The notes beneath the pieces are model-generated. The model saw only the letters and a program-made list of their open reading frames with translations, searched no databases and was not told where the DNA came from. Source: Actinomycetes bacterium (GTDB lineage: Bacteria; Actinomycetota; Actinomycetes; Mycobacteriales; Mycobacteriaceae). From it: a stretch of DNA of 36,165 bases. The DNA lies in the NCBI GenBank assembly GCA_023417985.1, contig JAEZDV010000039.1, forward strand, positions 1 through 36,165. Direction: 5' to 3'. Below, one piece after another: positions 17,081 to 24,328 of this stretch. Within the stretch, counting starts at the first letter, position 1, and every line of letters starts with the position of its first letter. The translations under genes and the position numbers were made by a program.

Positions 17081-18213
17081 CGGTTGGCCTCCTGGTATTC
17101 GACGATGTCGGCGATGCGGGCGCGGTGCTCGGCCGGTGTGCCGTAGTTGGATCGATTCGCGGCGCCGCGCCGCGCGAACAGATGCAGGTCGTGTTCGAAG
17201 GTGATGCCGATCCCGCCGTGGATCTGCACGCAGTCCTGGAACAGTTCGCCGCCGTAGTGCCCGATGTACGCCTTCGCCGCGGAAACCAGTTCGGGGGCGT
17301 CGTCCGCTTGTGTGGCAACGGCTTCCGCCGCGCTGTCGCTGATGGCGTGACTTGCCTCGAGCCACATCTTCATGTCCGCGAAGCGGTGTTTGAGTTCCTG
17401 GTAGGACGCGAGCGGACGCCCGAACGAGTATCGGTCGAACGCCCACGCCACGGTGAGGTCGAACGCCGCCTGCAGCGCACCGACCGACTCTGCGGAGACC
17501 AGGACGGCCCCCACCTGCAATGCGCGCTCCACATCGGCGGCGGCGCCACCGGCCGCACCGACGAGCGCGGTGACGGGCAGCCGTACGTCGTCGAATTCGA
17601 CAGCGGCGTAGCGCCGGGTGATGTCGATGGACTTCAGCGGCGTGATCCGTACGCCCGGGGTCCCGCTCGGTACGAGGACCTGTGAGAGGCCGTCACCGGT
17701 GCGCCCGGCGACGAGCAGGAAGTCGGCCGACACGGCCGCTTCGACGGGACGCTTGGTTCCGCGCAGGACGACGTGCTCTCCCTCCACGCGAATCTCGACC
17801 GCGTCGGAGGTTGTCCGGCTGCCCCGACGCGCTTCCTCGAAACACCATGCAGCGGTGGCACTTCCTTCGGCAAGAGCACCGAGGGTGTCCGCGTGTGCGT
17901 CGGTGTACCTTCCCAGTACGTCGGCGACGACGTTGGTCGGCACCAGCGGGCCCGGCGCCGCGTGGGTGCCGAATTCGTAGGCGACCAAGGTCAGATCGAC
18001 CAGGCCGTGCTCACCGATCGAGCCGCCACCGGCTTCCTCCCCGGCGAGCAGACTGGTCCAGCCCAGTTCGGCGCCGCTGCGCCAGTACTCCGCGCCGAAT
18101 CCCGCCGGGTCGTGACGGAGGCGGCGGATCTCGGCTACGGGCACCCGGTTCATGAGGAACCGGGATGTGGTGTCCCGGAAGAACTCTTGATCCGGACTCG
18201 GATCCAGCAACAT
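17077..18213 (-). CDS. Acyl-CoA dehydrogenase, smaller partner of a coupled pair
   Basis: 378 residues. Begins DPSPDQEFFRDTTSRFL, typical of the shorter FadE subunits. The C-terminal domain keeps FGRPLASYQELKHRFADM and the FAD-binding QIHGGIGITFEHDLHLFARR, but the EGT region is replaced by NYGT. The middle domain is divergent and lacks a clear substrate-binding SEP/GG motif. This is the pattern of heteromeric acyl-CoA dehydrogenases, in which FAD and active-site residues are shared between two subunits. RBS GGGGAG lies three bases before the ATG at 18213. Upstream is an inverted repeat at 18261-18277 that may bind a regulator, though no TetR gene is adjacent. Confidence 0.85.
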   Translation of the reverse strand: MLLDPSPDQEFFRDTTSRFLMNRVPVAEIRRLRHDPAGFGAEYWRSGAELGWTSLLAGEEAGGGSIGEHGLVDLTLVAYEFGTHAAPGPLVPTNVVADVLGRYTDAHADTLGALAEGSATAAWCFEEARRGSRTTSDAVEIRVEGEHVVLRGTKRPVEAAVSADFLLVAGRTGDGLSQVLVPSGTPGVRITPLKSIDITRRYAAVEFDDVRLPVTALVGAAGGAAADVERALQVGAVLVSAESVGALQAAFDLTVAWAFDRYSFGRPLASYQELKHRFADMKMWLEASHAISDSAAEAVATQADDAPELVSAAKAYIGHYGGELFQDCVQIHGGIGITFEHDLHLFARRGAANRSNYGTPAEHRARIADIVEYQEANR

Positions 18214-18260
18214 GTGCTCCCCTATCCACTTTCAGTTTACGTATATATAACTCTCAATAC

Positions 18261-18277
18261 AGAGAACACTATTCTCT
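18261..18277. promoter_or_regulatory. Inverted repeat AGAGAA-CACTA-TTCTCT in the acyl-CoA dehydrogenase promoter region
   Basis: Perfect 6-bp arms with a 5-base centre, in a strikingly AT-rich stretch (18234-18292) that also holds TATATATAA about 15 bases closer to the gene. Such sites are typical operators for TetR or GntR regulators of fatty-acid or steroid catabolism. It does not match the KstR consensus as I know it. The regulator would have to be encoded elsewhere. Confidence 0.5.
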
Positions 18278-18356
18278 ATCAATGTGAAAGGTCCGGCGCG
18301 ACATTCCGCGTCCGGCAGGCGGGTGGACGGCCGGGCCGCTCCGGCCACACCCGGAT

Positions 18357-18379
18357 ATGGCACAGTCCTCCTGTGCCAT
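18357..18379 (+). promoter_or_regulatory. Perfect 9-bp hairpin spanning the tautomerase start codon
   Basis: ATGGCACAG-TCCTC-CTGTGCCAT is a perfect inverted repeat with a 5-base loop. The GTG start (18373-18375) lies inside the 3' arm, and the loop TCCTC is not a Shine-Dalgarno sequence. As RNA it would hide the initiation codon; as DNA it could be an operator. Either way it is an unusual position for such a strong palindrome. Confidence 0.5.
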
Positions 18380-18552
18380 TGATTCAGATCAGCCAGACCC
18401 CGGGCCTGACCGCCGAGCAGAAGAGCGCGGTGATCGCCGCGGTGACCGAGGCCTACGCCCAAGCAGCCGGAAAGAAGCCCGACAAGGTGTGGGTGACCAT
18501 CACCGAGGTCCCAGGGGAGAACTGGGGCGTCGGCGGCGTACCGCTGAGCTGA
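18373..18552 (+). CDS. 4-oxalocrotonate tautomerase-like protein
   Basis: 59 residues. After removal of the initiator Met, the catalytic amino-terminal Pro is exposed (MPLIQISQTPGLT). The family pattern continues with LTAEQKSAVIAAVTEAYAQA, KPDKVWVTITEVPGENWG and a C-terminal GGVPLS. Members are small hexamers that move protons in keto-enol substrates, for example in aromatic catabolism. GTG is the only start that places Pro second. No clear Shine-Dalgarno is present, and the start is buried in a perfect hairpin. It is divergent from the acyl-CoA dehydrogenase pair. The physiological substrate is unknown. Confidence 0.85.
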   Translation: MPLIQISQTPGLTAEQKSAVIAAVTEAYAQAAGKKPDKVWVTITEVPGENWGVGGVPLS

Positions 18553-18807
18553 GGCAGCTCACGGTCGGCGCCGCTGCGCCGCCCAGCCACGGCGACGTGT
18601 TCGAGCTGCCCGGACGCATCGGCGTACCGCGCCCGCCCGAAGCCGGACCGAGAACGATGCCCACCCACGGTCCCGCGAGCCCGCGTCCGACGTCAAGTCG
18701 AGGAAACATCCGCACCCGCGGTGAAAGACTGAGCGAGAACCGGGGGTGACGGTCGAACCCCACTCTCACGGTTCGGTGTCCGACAACTCGAGCCAGGAGG
18801 AAGCGGG

Positions 18808-19338
18808 ATGCGCGCACTGATCGTCTACGAGTCGATGTACGGCAATACCCACACCGTGGCAGAAGCGATTGCACGCGGAATAGCACCCACAGGCGCTGTC
18901 ACCACGATTCCCGTGTCCGAAGTGTCCCAGGAAGACAAATCGGCATACGACCTCCTGATCGTCGGGGGTCCTACGCATGTGCACGGAATGAGCCGTGAAT
19001 CGACCCGGCGCGGCGCCGTCGAGGCTGCCGAGAAACCGGAGAGCAACCTGACGCTGGAACCCGATGCCGCCAGTGCAGGAATTCGTGAATGGCTCGATGC
19101 GCTCGACCGGAGCGAGGGAACCGCCGCTGCCTTCGATACCCGAGTCGACAAGCCCGCAATTTTCACCGGACGCGCCTCGAATGGAATCTCCAAGAAACTA
19201 CGGCACCTGGGATTCACGCTCGTTGCCGGTCCGGAGAGCTTTCTCGTCGATACGCAGACCCGACTCCTCGAGGGCGAGGAAGCACGTGCGGAACAGTGGG
19301 GGGAGATGCTTGCGCAGAAGACTTCAGCACGCACCTGA
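18808..19338 (+). CDS. Flavodoxin family protein
   Basis: 176 residues. The FMN phosphate loop is SMYGNTHTVAEAIARG near residues 9-24, in a Rossmann-like fold starting MRALIVYES. IVGGPTHVHG at about 51-60 is the second flavin loop. It probably carries electrons or acts as an NAD(P)H:quinone reductase-like flavoprotein in the cytoplasm. RBS GGAGGA lies seven bases before the ATG. Actinobacterial relatives often occur alone, as here, and the neighbours give no partner. The 255-bp gap before it contains no gene or motif that I can support. Confidence 0.85.
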   Translation: MRALIVYESMYGNTHTVAEAIARGIAPTGAVTTIPVSEVSQEDKSAYDLLIVGGPTHVHGMSRESTRRGAVEAAEKPESNLTLEPDAASAGIREWLDALDRSEGTAAAFDTRVDKPAIFTGRASNGISKKLRHLGFTLVAGPESFLVDTQTRLLEGEEARAEQWGEMLAQKTSART

Positions 19339-19633
19339 CGATCCGATCGGTTCGGGAGGTGCACGCATGATGTGGCCGACGACCGAATGATCCACCGAGT
19401 GCGCATCATGTCGTCCGTGTCGCCGGATCGGTGGTGGCGGTGCGACATTCGTAACCGATCGCACTCCGGTGGGTGCCTGGGGTGGCGCCCGGCGAATGCG
19501 GTCCCTCGTACCGCCCGGTAAACCGAACTCGTGAGGCATGTTCCGATATCTGCTGGGTCCGAGTCGGTTATCGTGAAAATGTCCGCGCGCCTGAAGACCC
19601 CGAAACGCCCTTGGTCGTCTGGAGGTCCGATCC

Positions 19634-21163
19634 GTGAAGATCGCCAAAGTCGTCATGCTGGTCATCGGCACGATCCTGGCGCTGATCGGCATGGCCTTGG
19701 GAGTCGCGGCAGTGACCCTGGGCGTGCTCTATCTCGTTCAGCGCGACAACGGGTATTTCACCACCCCCACCGAGACGTTCCGCACGGAGTCCTCCGCCCT
19801 GGTCTCCGAACAACTGGAACTGTTCGTCGACGAGCCGGCGCCCCCCGGATTCCGCAGTGAAGACATCGGCCGGTTGCTCATCCGCGCCACCGCTACCGCA
19901 CCGGAGACCGAGACCTTCATCGGGATCGGCCCGACTCGAGACCTCGACGCCTATCTGTCGAACGTCGCACACACAGTCGTCGCCGATGTGCAATTCGATC
20001 CCTTCGAGGTCGGCTACCGGAACGTGACCGGCGACGAGACCGCCGCAGCGCCGGAAGAACAACCCTTCTGGGCAGTCTCCGCCGTCGGAGCGGGGACACA
20101 GCAGGTGGAATGGGACCTGCGGGAGGGGAACTGGACCGTCGTGGTCATGAACCCCGACGCTTCGCCGGGAATCGAGGTCGACCTGCAGGCCGGGGCGCAC
20201 ATCGATGTGCTCGGCCCGATCGCGCTCGCGACGGCGGGCGGTGCCGCGATACTGCTGATCATCGGGATACCGCTGCTGCTCGCGGGCGCGATCGGACTCG
20301 GACGACACGGTCCGCCGCCCTCGTACGCGGAGCCGCACGCGATGTCGCACGGTACGACCGCACCTCCCGTCGGACCGCAGGAGCACGAGGTAGGTGCCTA
20401 TCCCGTACATCTGCGGGGCGATCTGGACGAGCCGCTGTCCCGGGGGTTGTGGCTGATCAAGTGGGCCGCTGCGATACCGCACTTCATCGTGCTGCTCTTC
20501 CTGCACATAGCGTTCCTGTTCACCACGCTGATCGCCGGATTCGCGATCCTGTTCACCAGCCGCTATCCCCGCCCTCTGTTCGACTTCAACGTCGGTGTGC
20601 TGCGCTGGACGTGGCGGGTCGCCTTCTACACCTACTCAGCACTGGGCACCGACCGTTACCCACCGTTCACTCTGCACCGCACCGACTATCCGGCCGACTT
20701 CGACGTCGAATACCCCGAACGGTTGTCCCGTGGACTGGTGCTGATCAAGTGGTGGCTTCTGGCGATCCCGCACTATCTCGTGCTCGGGGTACTGGCCGGC
20801 GGGTGGTTGGGCGGATGGAGCACCGGGATCGTCACCGGCAGCGGTGCCGGTCTCGATGACGCGACCGACAACGGTACTTGGGCTTTCGGCTCGCTGCTGG
20901 GCATTCTGGTGCTCTTCGCGGCACTGGCGCTGCTGTTCACCGGTGCCTATCCCCGGGGTCTGTTCGACTTCGTGATGGGCATCAATCGCTGGCTCTACCG
21001 CGTGTGGGCATATGCGGCACTCATGCGCGACGAGTATCCCCCGTTCCGTTTCGACCAGGGCGCGCGTGATCCGGCCGGACGAGGTGCGACCGCGCCGCAC
21101 AAGCTACCGACCTCGCCCCCGACGGAGGACGGCCCACCGGCGAGTGGACCACCCCGCTTGTGA
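19634..21163 (+). CDS. Membrane protein with two DUF4389 domains
   Basis: 509 residues, GTG start at 19634 with GGAGG eight bases upstream. Layout: one N-terminal helix (about 5-35), a roughly 150-residue extracytoplasmic beta-rich part, a helix at about 195-225, a short Pro/His-rich linker, then two DUF4389 repeats. The repeats share RGLxLIKW near their start and FTxxYPRxLFDFxxGxxRWxxR(V) later (about 310-345 and 440-460), each followed by YPPF. The N-terminal half resembles the hydrophobic-core, ligand-display arrangement of envelope proteins, but no function is known. It is probably a five- to seven-span membrane protein. It is followed by a thioesterase gene whose longest frame overlaps its stop. 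Confidence 0.82.
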   Translation: MKIAKVVMLVIGTILALIGMALGVAAVTLGVLYLVQRDNGYFTTPTETFRTESSALVSEQLELFVDEPAPPGFRSEDIGRLLIRATATAPETETFIGIGPTRDLDAYLSNVAHTVVADVQFDPFEVGYRNVTGDETAAAPEEQPFWAVSAVGAGTQQVEWDLREGNWTVVVMNPDASPGIEVDLQAGAHIDVLGPIALATAGGAAILLIIGIPLLLAGAIGLGRHGPPPSYAEPHAMSHGTTAPPVGPQEHEVGAYPVHLRGDLDEPLSRGLWLIKWAAAIPHFIVLLFLHIAFLFTTLIAGFAILFTSRYPRPLFDFNVGVLRWTWRVAFYTYSALGTDRYPPFTLHRTDYPADFDVEYPERLSRGLVLIKWWLLAIPHYLVLGVLAGGWLGGWSTGIVTGSGAGLDDATDNGTWAFGSLLGILVLFAALALLFTGAYPRGLFDFVMGINRWLYRVWAYAALMRDEYPPFRFDQGARDPAGRGATAPHKLPTSPPTEDGPPASGPPRL

Positions 21164-21261
21164 CAGCGCCGCGGTCTTCCCTTCCGCGTCAGCGGACGCC
21201 CTTCGACCTGTTCGCGCCGAGGCACCACGCGGGAGGCGCCGTCGGGTGTATGTTCCGGACT

Positions 21262-21696
21262 ATGCCCGACGAGGTCACCGCCGCCGGCACTCTCACCGAG
21301 GCTCGAGAGACCCTCGTCTCTCAGCCGTTCAGTGTTCTCCTCGGAGCTCGGTTGACCGTCTACACCCGCGGCAGGGCCGAACTGGAGATGCCACTGCGTC
21401 CCGATCTGCTTCAGCAGTTCGGTTTCGCGCACGGCGGCGTTCTCGCCTATGCAGCCGACAACTCGCTCACTTTTGCCGCGGGCACGGTCCTCGGCCCGTC
21501 CATCGTCACGACGGGCATGGCGCTCGACTACGTACGTCCTGCACGCGGCACGCTGTTGCGGGCGGTGGCGACCGTCGTCAACGGCGGGCGAACGCAGGCG
21601 CTGTGCCGATGCGAGATCTACAGCGTCGACGACGATGAACCGAAGCTGTGTGCGGCCGCGCAAGGTGGTGCCCGCGTGATCGACCTGAACCGCTGA
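21262..21696 (+). CDS. Hotdog-fold thioesterase, PaaI-like
   Basis: 144 residues from ATG 21262, the normal length for PaaI/YdiI-like thioesterases. Signatures: QPFSVLLGARLTVYTRGRAELEMPL, QQFGFAHGGVLAYAADNSLTFAAG (HGG motif with the catalytic acidic region) and DYVRPARGTLLRAVATVVNGGR. It is predicted to hydrolyse a small acyl- or aryl-CoA. An in-frame GTG at 21160 overlaps the preceding stop (GTGA) and would add 34 Arg/Pro-rich residues; coupling favours it, protein similarity favours the later ATG. Placement after the DUF4389 gene suggests one transcript. Confidence 0.82.
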   Translation: MPDEVTAAGTLTEARETLVSQPFSVLLGARLTVYTRGRAELEMPLRPDLLQQFGFAHGGVLAYAADNSLTFAAGTVLGPSIVTTGMALDYVRPARGTLLRAVATVVNGGRTQALCRCEIYSVDDDEPKLCAAAQGGARVIDLNR

Positions 21697-21726
21697 GCGG
21701 ACCCAGGGGGGGGTAGAGGTCCCTCG

Positions 21727-21755
21727 AGGCACATCGTGTCGCCGTAAGGCACATC
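21727..21755 (+). repeat. Two direct copies of AGGCACATC, 20 bases apart
   Basis: AGGCACATC occurs at 21727-21735 and again at 21747-21755, about two helical turns apart, in the region before the small membrane peptide and YeiH transporter genes. Spacing on one face of the helix is a hallmark of activator or repressor half-sites. No regulator is encoded nearby. Confidence 0.4.
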
Positions 21756-21778
21756 TCGGCCGGGTAGTCACTGGTTCT

Positions 21779-21791
21779 GTTCGCACCGAAC
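21779..21791. promoter_or_regulatory. Inverted repeat GTTCG-CAC-CGAAC upstream of the YeiH operon
   Basis: Perfect 5-bp arms with a 3-base centre, 43 bases before the small membrane peptide gene. YeiH-type genes are often controlled by LysR regulators, but none is adjacent here. Functional role is inferred from symmetry and position only. Confidence 0.4.
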
Positions 21792-21833
21792 GTAATTCGT
21801 GACCTTTCGCGGTCGCGTCGGTTGGCTGCCTTC

Positions 21834-21968
21834 ATGACTTACGAACCTCAGCAAGTGGATGCCGCGCGCACCACGCTGCTCACCGAGGACTGGGCGGCGG
21901 TTGCCGCGGGCCTGCTTCTCATCGCCGCCGTTCTGCTCGGCGTGATTCCCGCGGGGCTGGTCCCGTGA
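21834..21968 (+). CDS. 44-residue single-span membrane peptide coupled to the YeiH transporter
   Basis: The frame opens with ATG at 21834 and closes with TGA at 21966-21968, overlapping the GTG of the transporter gene (GTGA). The product has a soluble N-terminus, then the EDW motif at residues 18-20 and one hydrophobic helix (AAVAAGLLLIAAVLLGVIPA). From memory, longer YeiH-family proteins begin with a comparable helix containing an EDW-type motif, so this peptide may be the separate first segment of the transporter. No Shine-Dalgarno is visible. Coupling, hydrophobicity and position make it a likely gene. Alternative: a leader peptide that only controls yeiH translation. Confidence 0.65.
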   Translation: MTYEPQQVDAARTTLLTEDWAAVAAGLLLIAAVLLGVIPAGLVP

Positions 21969-23146
21969 CGACCCGAGGCGCCGGCGGGCCGAATCCGGTC
22001 GAAACCTACAGCGCACCTCTCGCCGATAGTCCGGGCCGGAAAGCGGACCCGGCGGAGAAGGATCGACGCCCCTCAGCTCCCGCACTCGCGGCGGCGGGAG
22101 TCGCCGTCGTCGTCCTGCTCGGCGCACTCACCCGGTTCCTCGAACAGAACGTCCCGGACTGGGCCGAGGGCGGACCGCTCGAGCGCGTGGGCGGAGCAAT
22201 CGAGTTCCCCGTATACGCGATCGTCCTCGGTCTCCTCGGAAACCTCGCCCTCACCCGCACCGGCCTGCGCGACAAGCTGTCGGGCGGTTTCCGCACCGAG
22301 TTCTTCATCAAGACCGGTCTGGTTCTGCTCGGAGCATCCATCAATCTGACGGTGCTCGCGACGGCTGCCGGTCCGGCGATTCTGCAGGGCCTGCTTCTCA
22401 TCACCGCGGTCTTCTCGTTCAGCTGGTGGTTCGGCGGCAAGCTCGGGCTGGACGAGAAGCTGCGAGCGCTGTTGTCGGCAGCGGTGTCGATCTGTGGCGT
22501 CAGCGCTGCAATCGCGGCGGCCGGAGCCGTGCAGGCCAAGCGGGAACAGCTCGCGTACGCCGCGTCGCTGGTGGTGGTCTTCGCGCTGCCGTCGATCTTC
22601 CTGCTTCCATGGCTCGCCGGAGTCTTCGGCCTTTCCGATGTCGTCGCCGGCGCCTGGATCGGCGGCAACATCGACACGACCGCTGCGGTCGCTGCGTCGG
22701 GCGCGATCCTCGGCGACGACGCCCTGCAGATCGCCACCATCGTCAAGACCACGCAGAACGCCCTCATCGGTTTCGTCGCGGTGGGCTTGACGGCCTACTT
22801 CGCGCTGAAGGTGGAGCGCCGGCCAGGCTCGGCACGGCCGAGTGTCGGCGAATTCTGGGAACGCTTCCCGAAGTTCGTGCTCGGTTTCGTCGCTGCGTCG
22901 GTGATCGGCACCCTGTGGGTGAAGTTCGTCGACGACGGCAAGGCCGACATCGCCGTCATCAACGATCTGCGGACGTGGTTCCTCATCTTCGCGTTCGTCT
23001 CGATCGGCCTGGAGTTCTCCGCGAAGGGACTGCGCGACGCGGGATGGCGCCCGGTAGTGGTGTTCGGATCGGCGACGGTGGTCAACATCGTCGTGGCACT
23101 CGGTCTCGCAACAGTGCTGTTCGGCAACTTCGAACTTCCGCAGTGA
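21965..23146 (+). CDS. YeiH/UPF0324 family putative sulfate exporter-type transporter
   Basis: 393 residues, about ten membrane helices after a 40-residue charged N-terminus. Family landmarks: EFPVYAIVLGLLGN, LSGGFRTEFFIKTGLVLLGASINL, LLSAAVSICGVSAAIAAAGAV, VAGAWIGGNIDTTAAVAASGA, ATIVKTTQNALIGFVA, WFLIFAFVSIGLEFS. This family (PF03601) is annotated as putative sulfate exporters; the real substrate is largely unproven. The GTG start at 21965 overlaps the stop of the 44-residue peptide. The hydrophilic N-terminus suggests that the first helix of longer relatives is missing here and supplied by that peptide (inference). Followed by a strong terminator at 23150. Confidence 0.88.
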   Translation: MTTRGAGGPNPVETYSAPLADSPGRKADPAEKDRRPSAPALAAAGVAVVVLLGALTRFLEQNVPDWAEGGPLERVGGAIEFPVYAIVLGLLGNLALTRTGLRDKLSGGFRTEFFIKTGLVLLGASINLTVLATAAGPAILQGLLLITAVFSFSWWFGGKLGLDEKLRALLSAAVSICGVSAAIAAAGAVQAKREQLAYAASLVVVFALPSIFLLPWLAGVFGLSDVVAGAWIGGNIDTTAAVAASGAILGDDALQIATIVKTTQNALIGFVAVGLTAYFALKVERRPGSARPSVGEFWERFPKFVLGFVAASVIGTLWVKFVDDGKADIAVINDLRTWFLIFAFVSIGLEFSAKGLRDAGWRPVVVFGSATVVNIVVALGLATVLFGNFELPQ

Positions 23147-23149
23147 GTA

Positions 23150-23177
23150 ATCGCCCCGCACCTCGGTGCGGGGCGAT
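23150..23177. terminator. Bidirectional terminator between yeiH-like gene and hisI
   Basis: ATCGCCCCGCAC-CTCG-GTGCGGGGCGAT is a perfect 12-bp stem with a 4-base loop, starting four bases after the transporter stop and ending 21 bases before the convergent hisI stop. It lacks long T runs, which is normal in actinobacteria. It separates the plus-strand block from the minus-strand his genes. Confidence 0.88.
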
Positions 23178-23198
23178 CTCGTGTTCACCGTGCCGAGA

Positions 23199-23558
23199 TC
23201 AGCCGGGCTGTTCCGCCTCGAGCAGTACGTCGGTGTCGAAACAGGTATGGGTGCCGGTGTGGCACGCCGCACCGACCTGATCCACCACGAGCAATACGGT
23301 GTCGCCGTCGCAGTCCAACCGCACCTCGTGTACGTACTGCGTGTGCCCGGAGGTCTCACCCTTGACCCAGTACTGCTGCCGTGACCGCGAGTAGTACGTG
23401 GCCTTGCGGGTCGCGAGGGTGCGGGCCAGCGCCTCGTCGTCCATCCACGCCATCATGAGCACGTCGCCCGTCGACTTCTCCTGGACGACCGCGGCGAAGA
23501 GTCCGTCGTCGTTGCGCTTGAGCCGGGCGGCGATGTCCGGATTGAGGATCTCGCTCAT
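23199..23558 (-). CDS. hisI: Phosphoribosyl-AMP cyclohydrolase
   Basis: 119 residues, a stand-alone HisI without a HisE domain, as usual in actinobacteria. It opens the purine ring of phosphoribosyl-AMP in step three of histidine synthesis. The zinc cysteines are C83, C99 and C106 (LDCDGD, ACHTGTHTCF), and the acidic Mg site is DCDGD. Further family motifs are VLMMAWMD, YYSRSRQQYWVKGETSGH and VDQVGAACHT. The ATG at 23558 overlaps the hisF stop (ATGA). Last gene of the run hisA-impA-hisF-hisI. Confidence 0.96.
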   Translation of the reverse strand: MSEILNPDIAARLKRNDDGLFAAVVQEKSTGDVLMMAWMDDEALARTLATRKATYYSRSRQQYWVKGETSGHTQYVHEVRLDCDGDTVLLVVDQVGAACHTGTHTCFDTDVLLEAEQPG

Positions 23559-24328
23559 CGGACGATGATCCCCTCTGCGCGCATCGCGTCCTTGACCTGG
23601 CCGATCGTGAGCTCCCGGAAGTGGAAGACACTCGCGGCGAGCACCGCGTCGGCGCCGGCCTGGACGGCAGGAGCGAAGTGCTCGACGGCTCCGGCACCGC
23701 CGGAAGCGATCACCGGAACGTCCACCGCTTCGCGGACCGAGGCGATCATCTTCAGGTCGAATCCGGCCTTCGTGCCGTCGGCGTCCATCGAGTTGAGGAG
23801 GATCTCCCCGACACCCAGTTCGGCGCCGCGGCGCGCCCACTCCACTGCGTCGATGCCGGTGCCCCGGCGGCCACCATGGGTGGTGACTTCCCAGCCCGAC
23901 GGGGTGGGCTGCTGGTCGGCGGGCACGGTGCGTGCGTCGACGGACAGCACGATGCACTGCGACCCGAAGCGTTCGGACATCTCCCGCAGTACCTCGGGAC
24001 GTGCGATCGCCGCCGTGTTGACCGAGACCTTGTCGGCGCCGGCGCGCAGCAGGCGGTCCACGTCCTCGACGGTGCGCACGCCGCCCCCCACGGTGAGCGG
24101 AATGAACACCTGTTCGGCGGTGCGGGTGACCACGTCGAGCATCGTCCCGCGGTCACCGCTCGACGCGGTGACGTCGAGGAAGGTGAGTTCGTCAGCCCCC
24201 TGCGCGTCGTACAGCGCGGCGAGTTCGACCGGGTCGCCCGCGTCGCGCAGGTTCTCGAAATTGACACCCTTGACGACGCGTCCCGCGTCGACGTCGAGGC
24301 ACGGGATGACCCGTACGGCCAGTGTCAT
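23555..24328 (-). CDS. hisF: Imidazole glycerol phosphate synthase subunit HisF
   Basis: 257 residues, cyclase subunit. It joins ammonia from the HisH glutaminase to PRFAR, giving imidazole glycerol phosphate and AICAR. Signatures: RVIPCLDVDAGRVVKG (catalytic Asp at 12), TVGGGVRTVED, ADKVSVNTAAI, LSVDARTV (second catalytic Asp), EILLNSMDADGTKAGFD, VIASGGAGAVEHF and the AASVFHF end. Its partner hisH is not in the window, although it is usually just upstream of hisA. ATGA overlaps at both ends (with impA and hisI) tie the genes together. Confidence 0.97.
   Translation of the reverse strand: MTLAVRVIPCLDVDAGRVVKGVNFENLRDAGDPVELAALYDAQGADELTFLDVTASSGDRGTMLDVVTRTAEQVFIPLTVGGGVRTVEDVDRLLRAGADKVSVNTAAIARPEVLREMSERFGSQCIVLSVDARTVPADQQPTPSGWEVTTHGGRRGTGIDAVEWARRGAELGVGEILLNSMDADGTKAGFDLKMIASVREAVDVPVIASGGAGAVEHFAPAVQAGADAVLAASVFHFRELTIGQVKDAMRAEGIIVR

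Noticed and set aside
19367..19390. Seven-codon minigene with a GGGAGG ribosome-binding site after the flavodoxin gene
   Set aside because: Too short to support, with no conserved feature; the rest of the gap 19339-19633 holds only an unconvincing Trp/Arg-rich short frame and no recognisable RNA motif.
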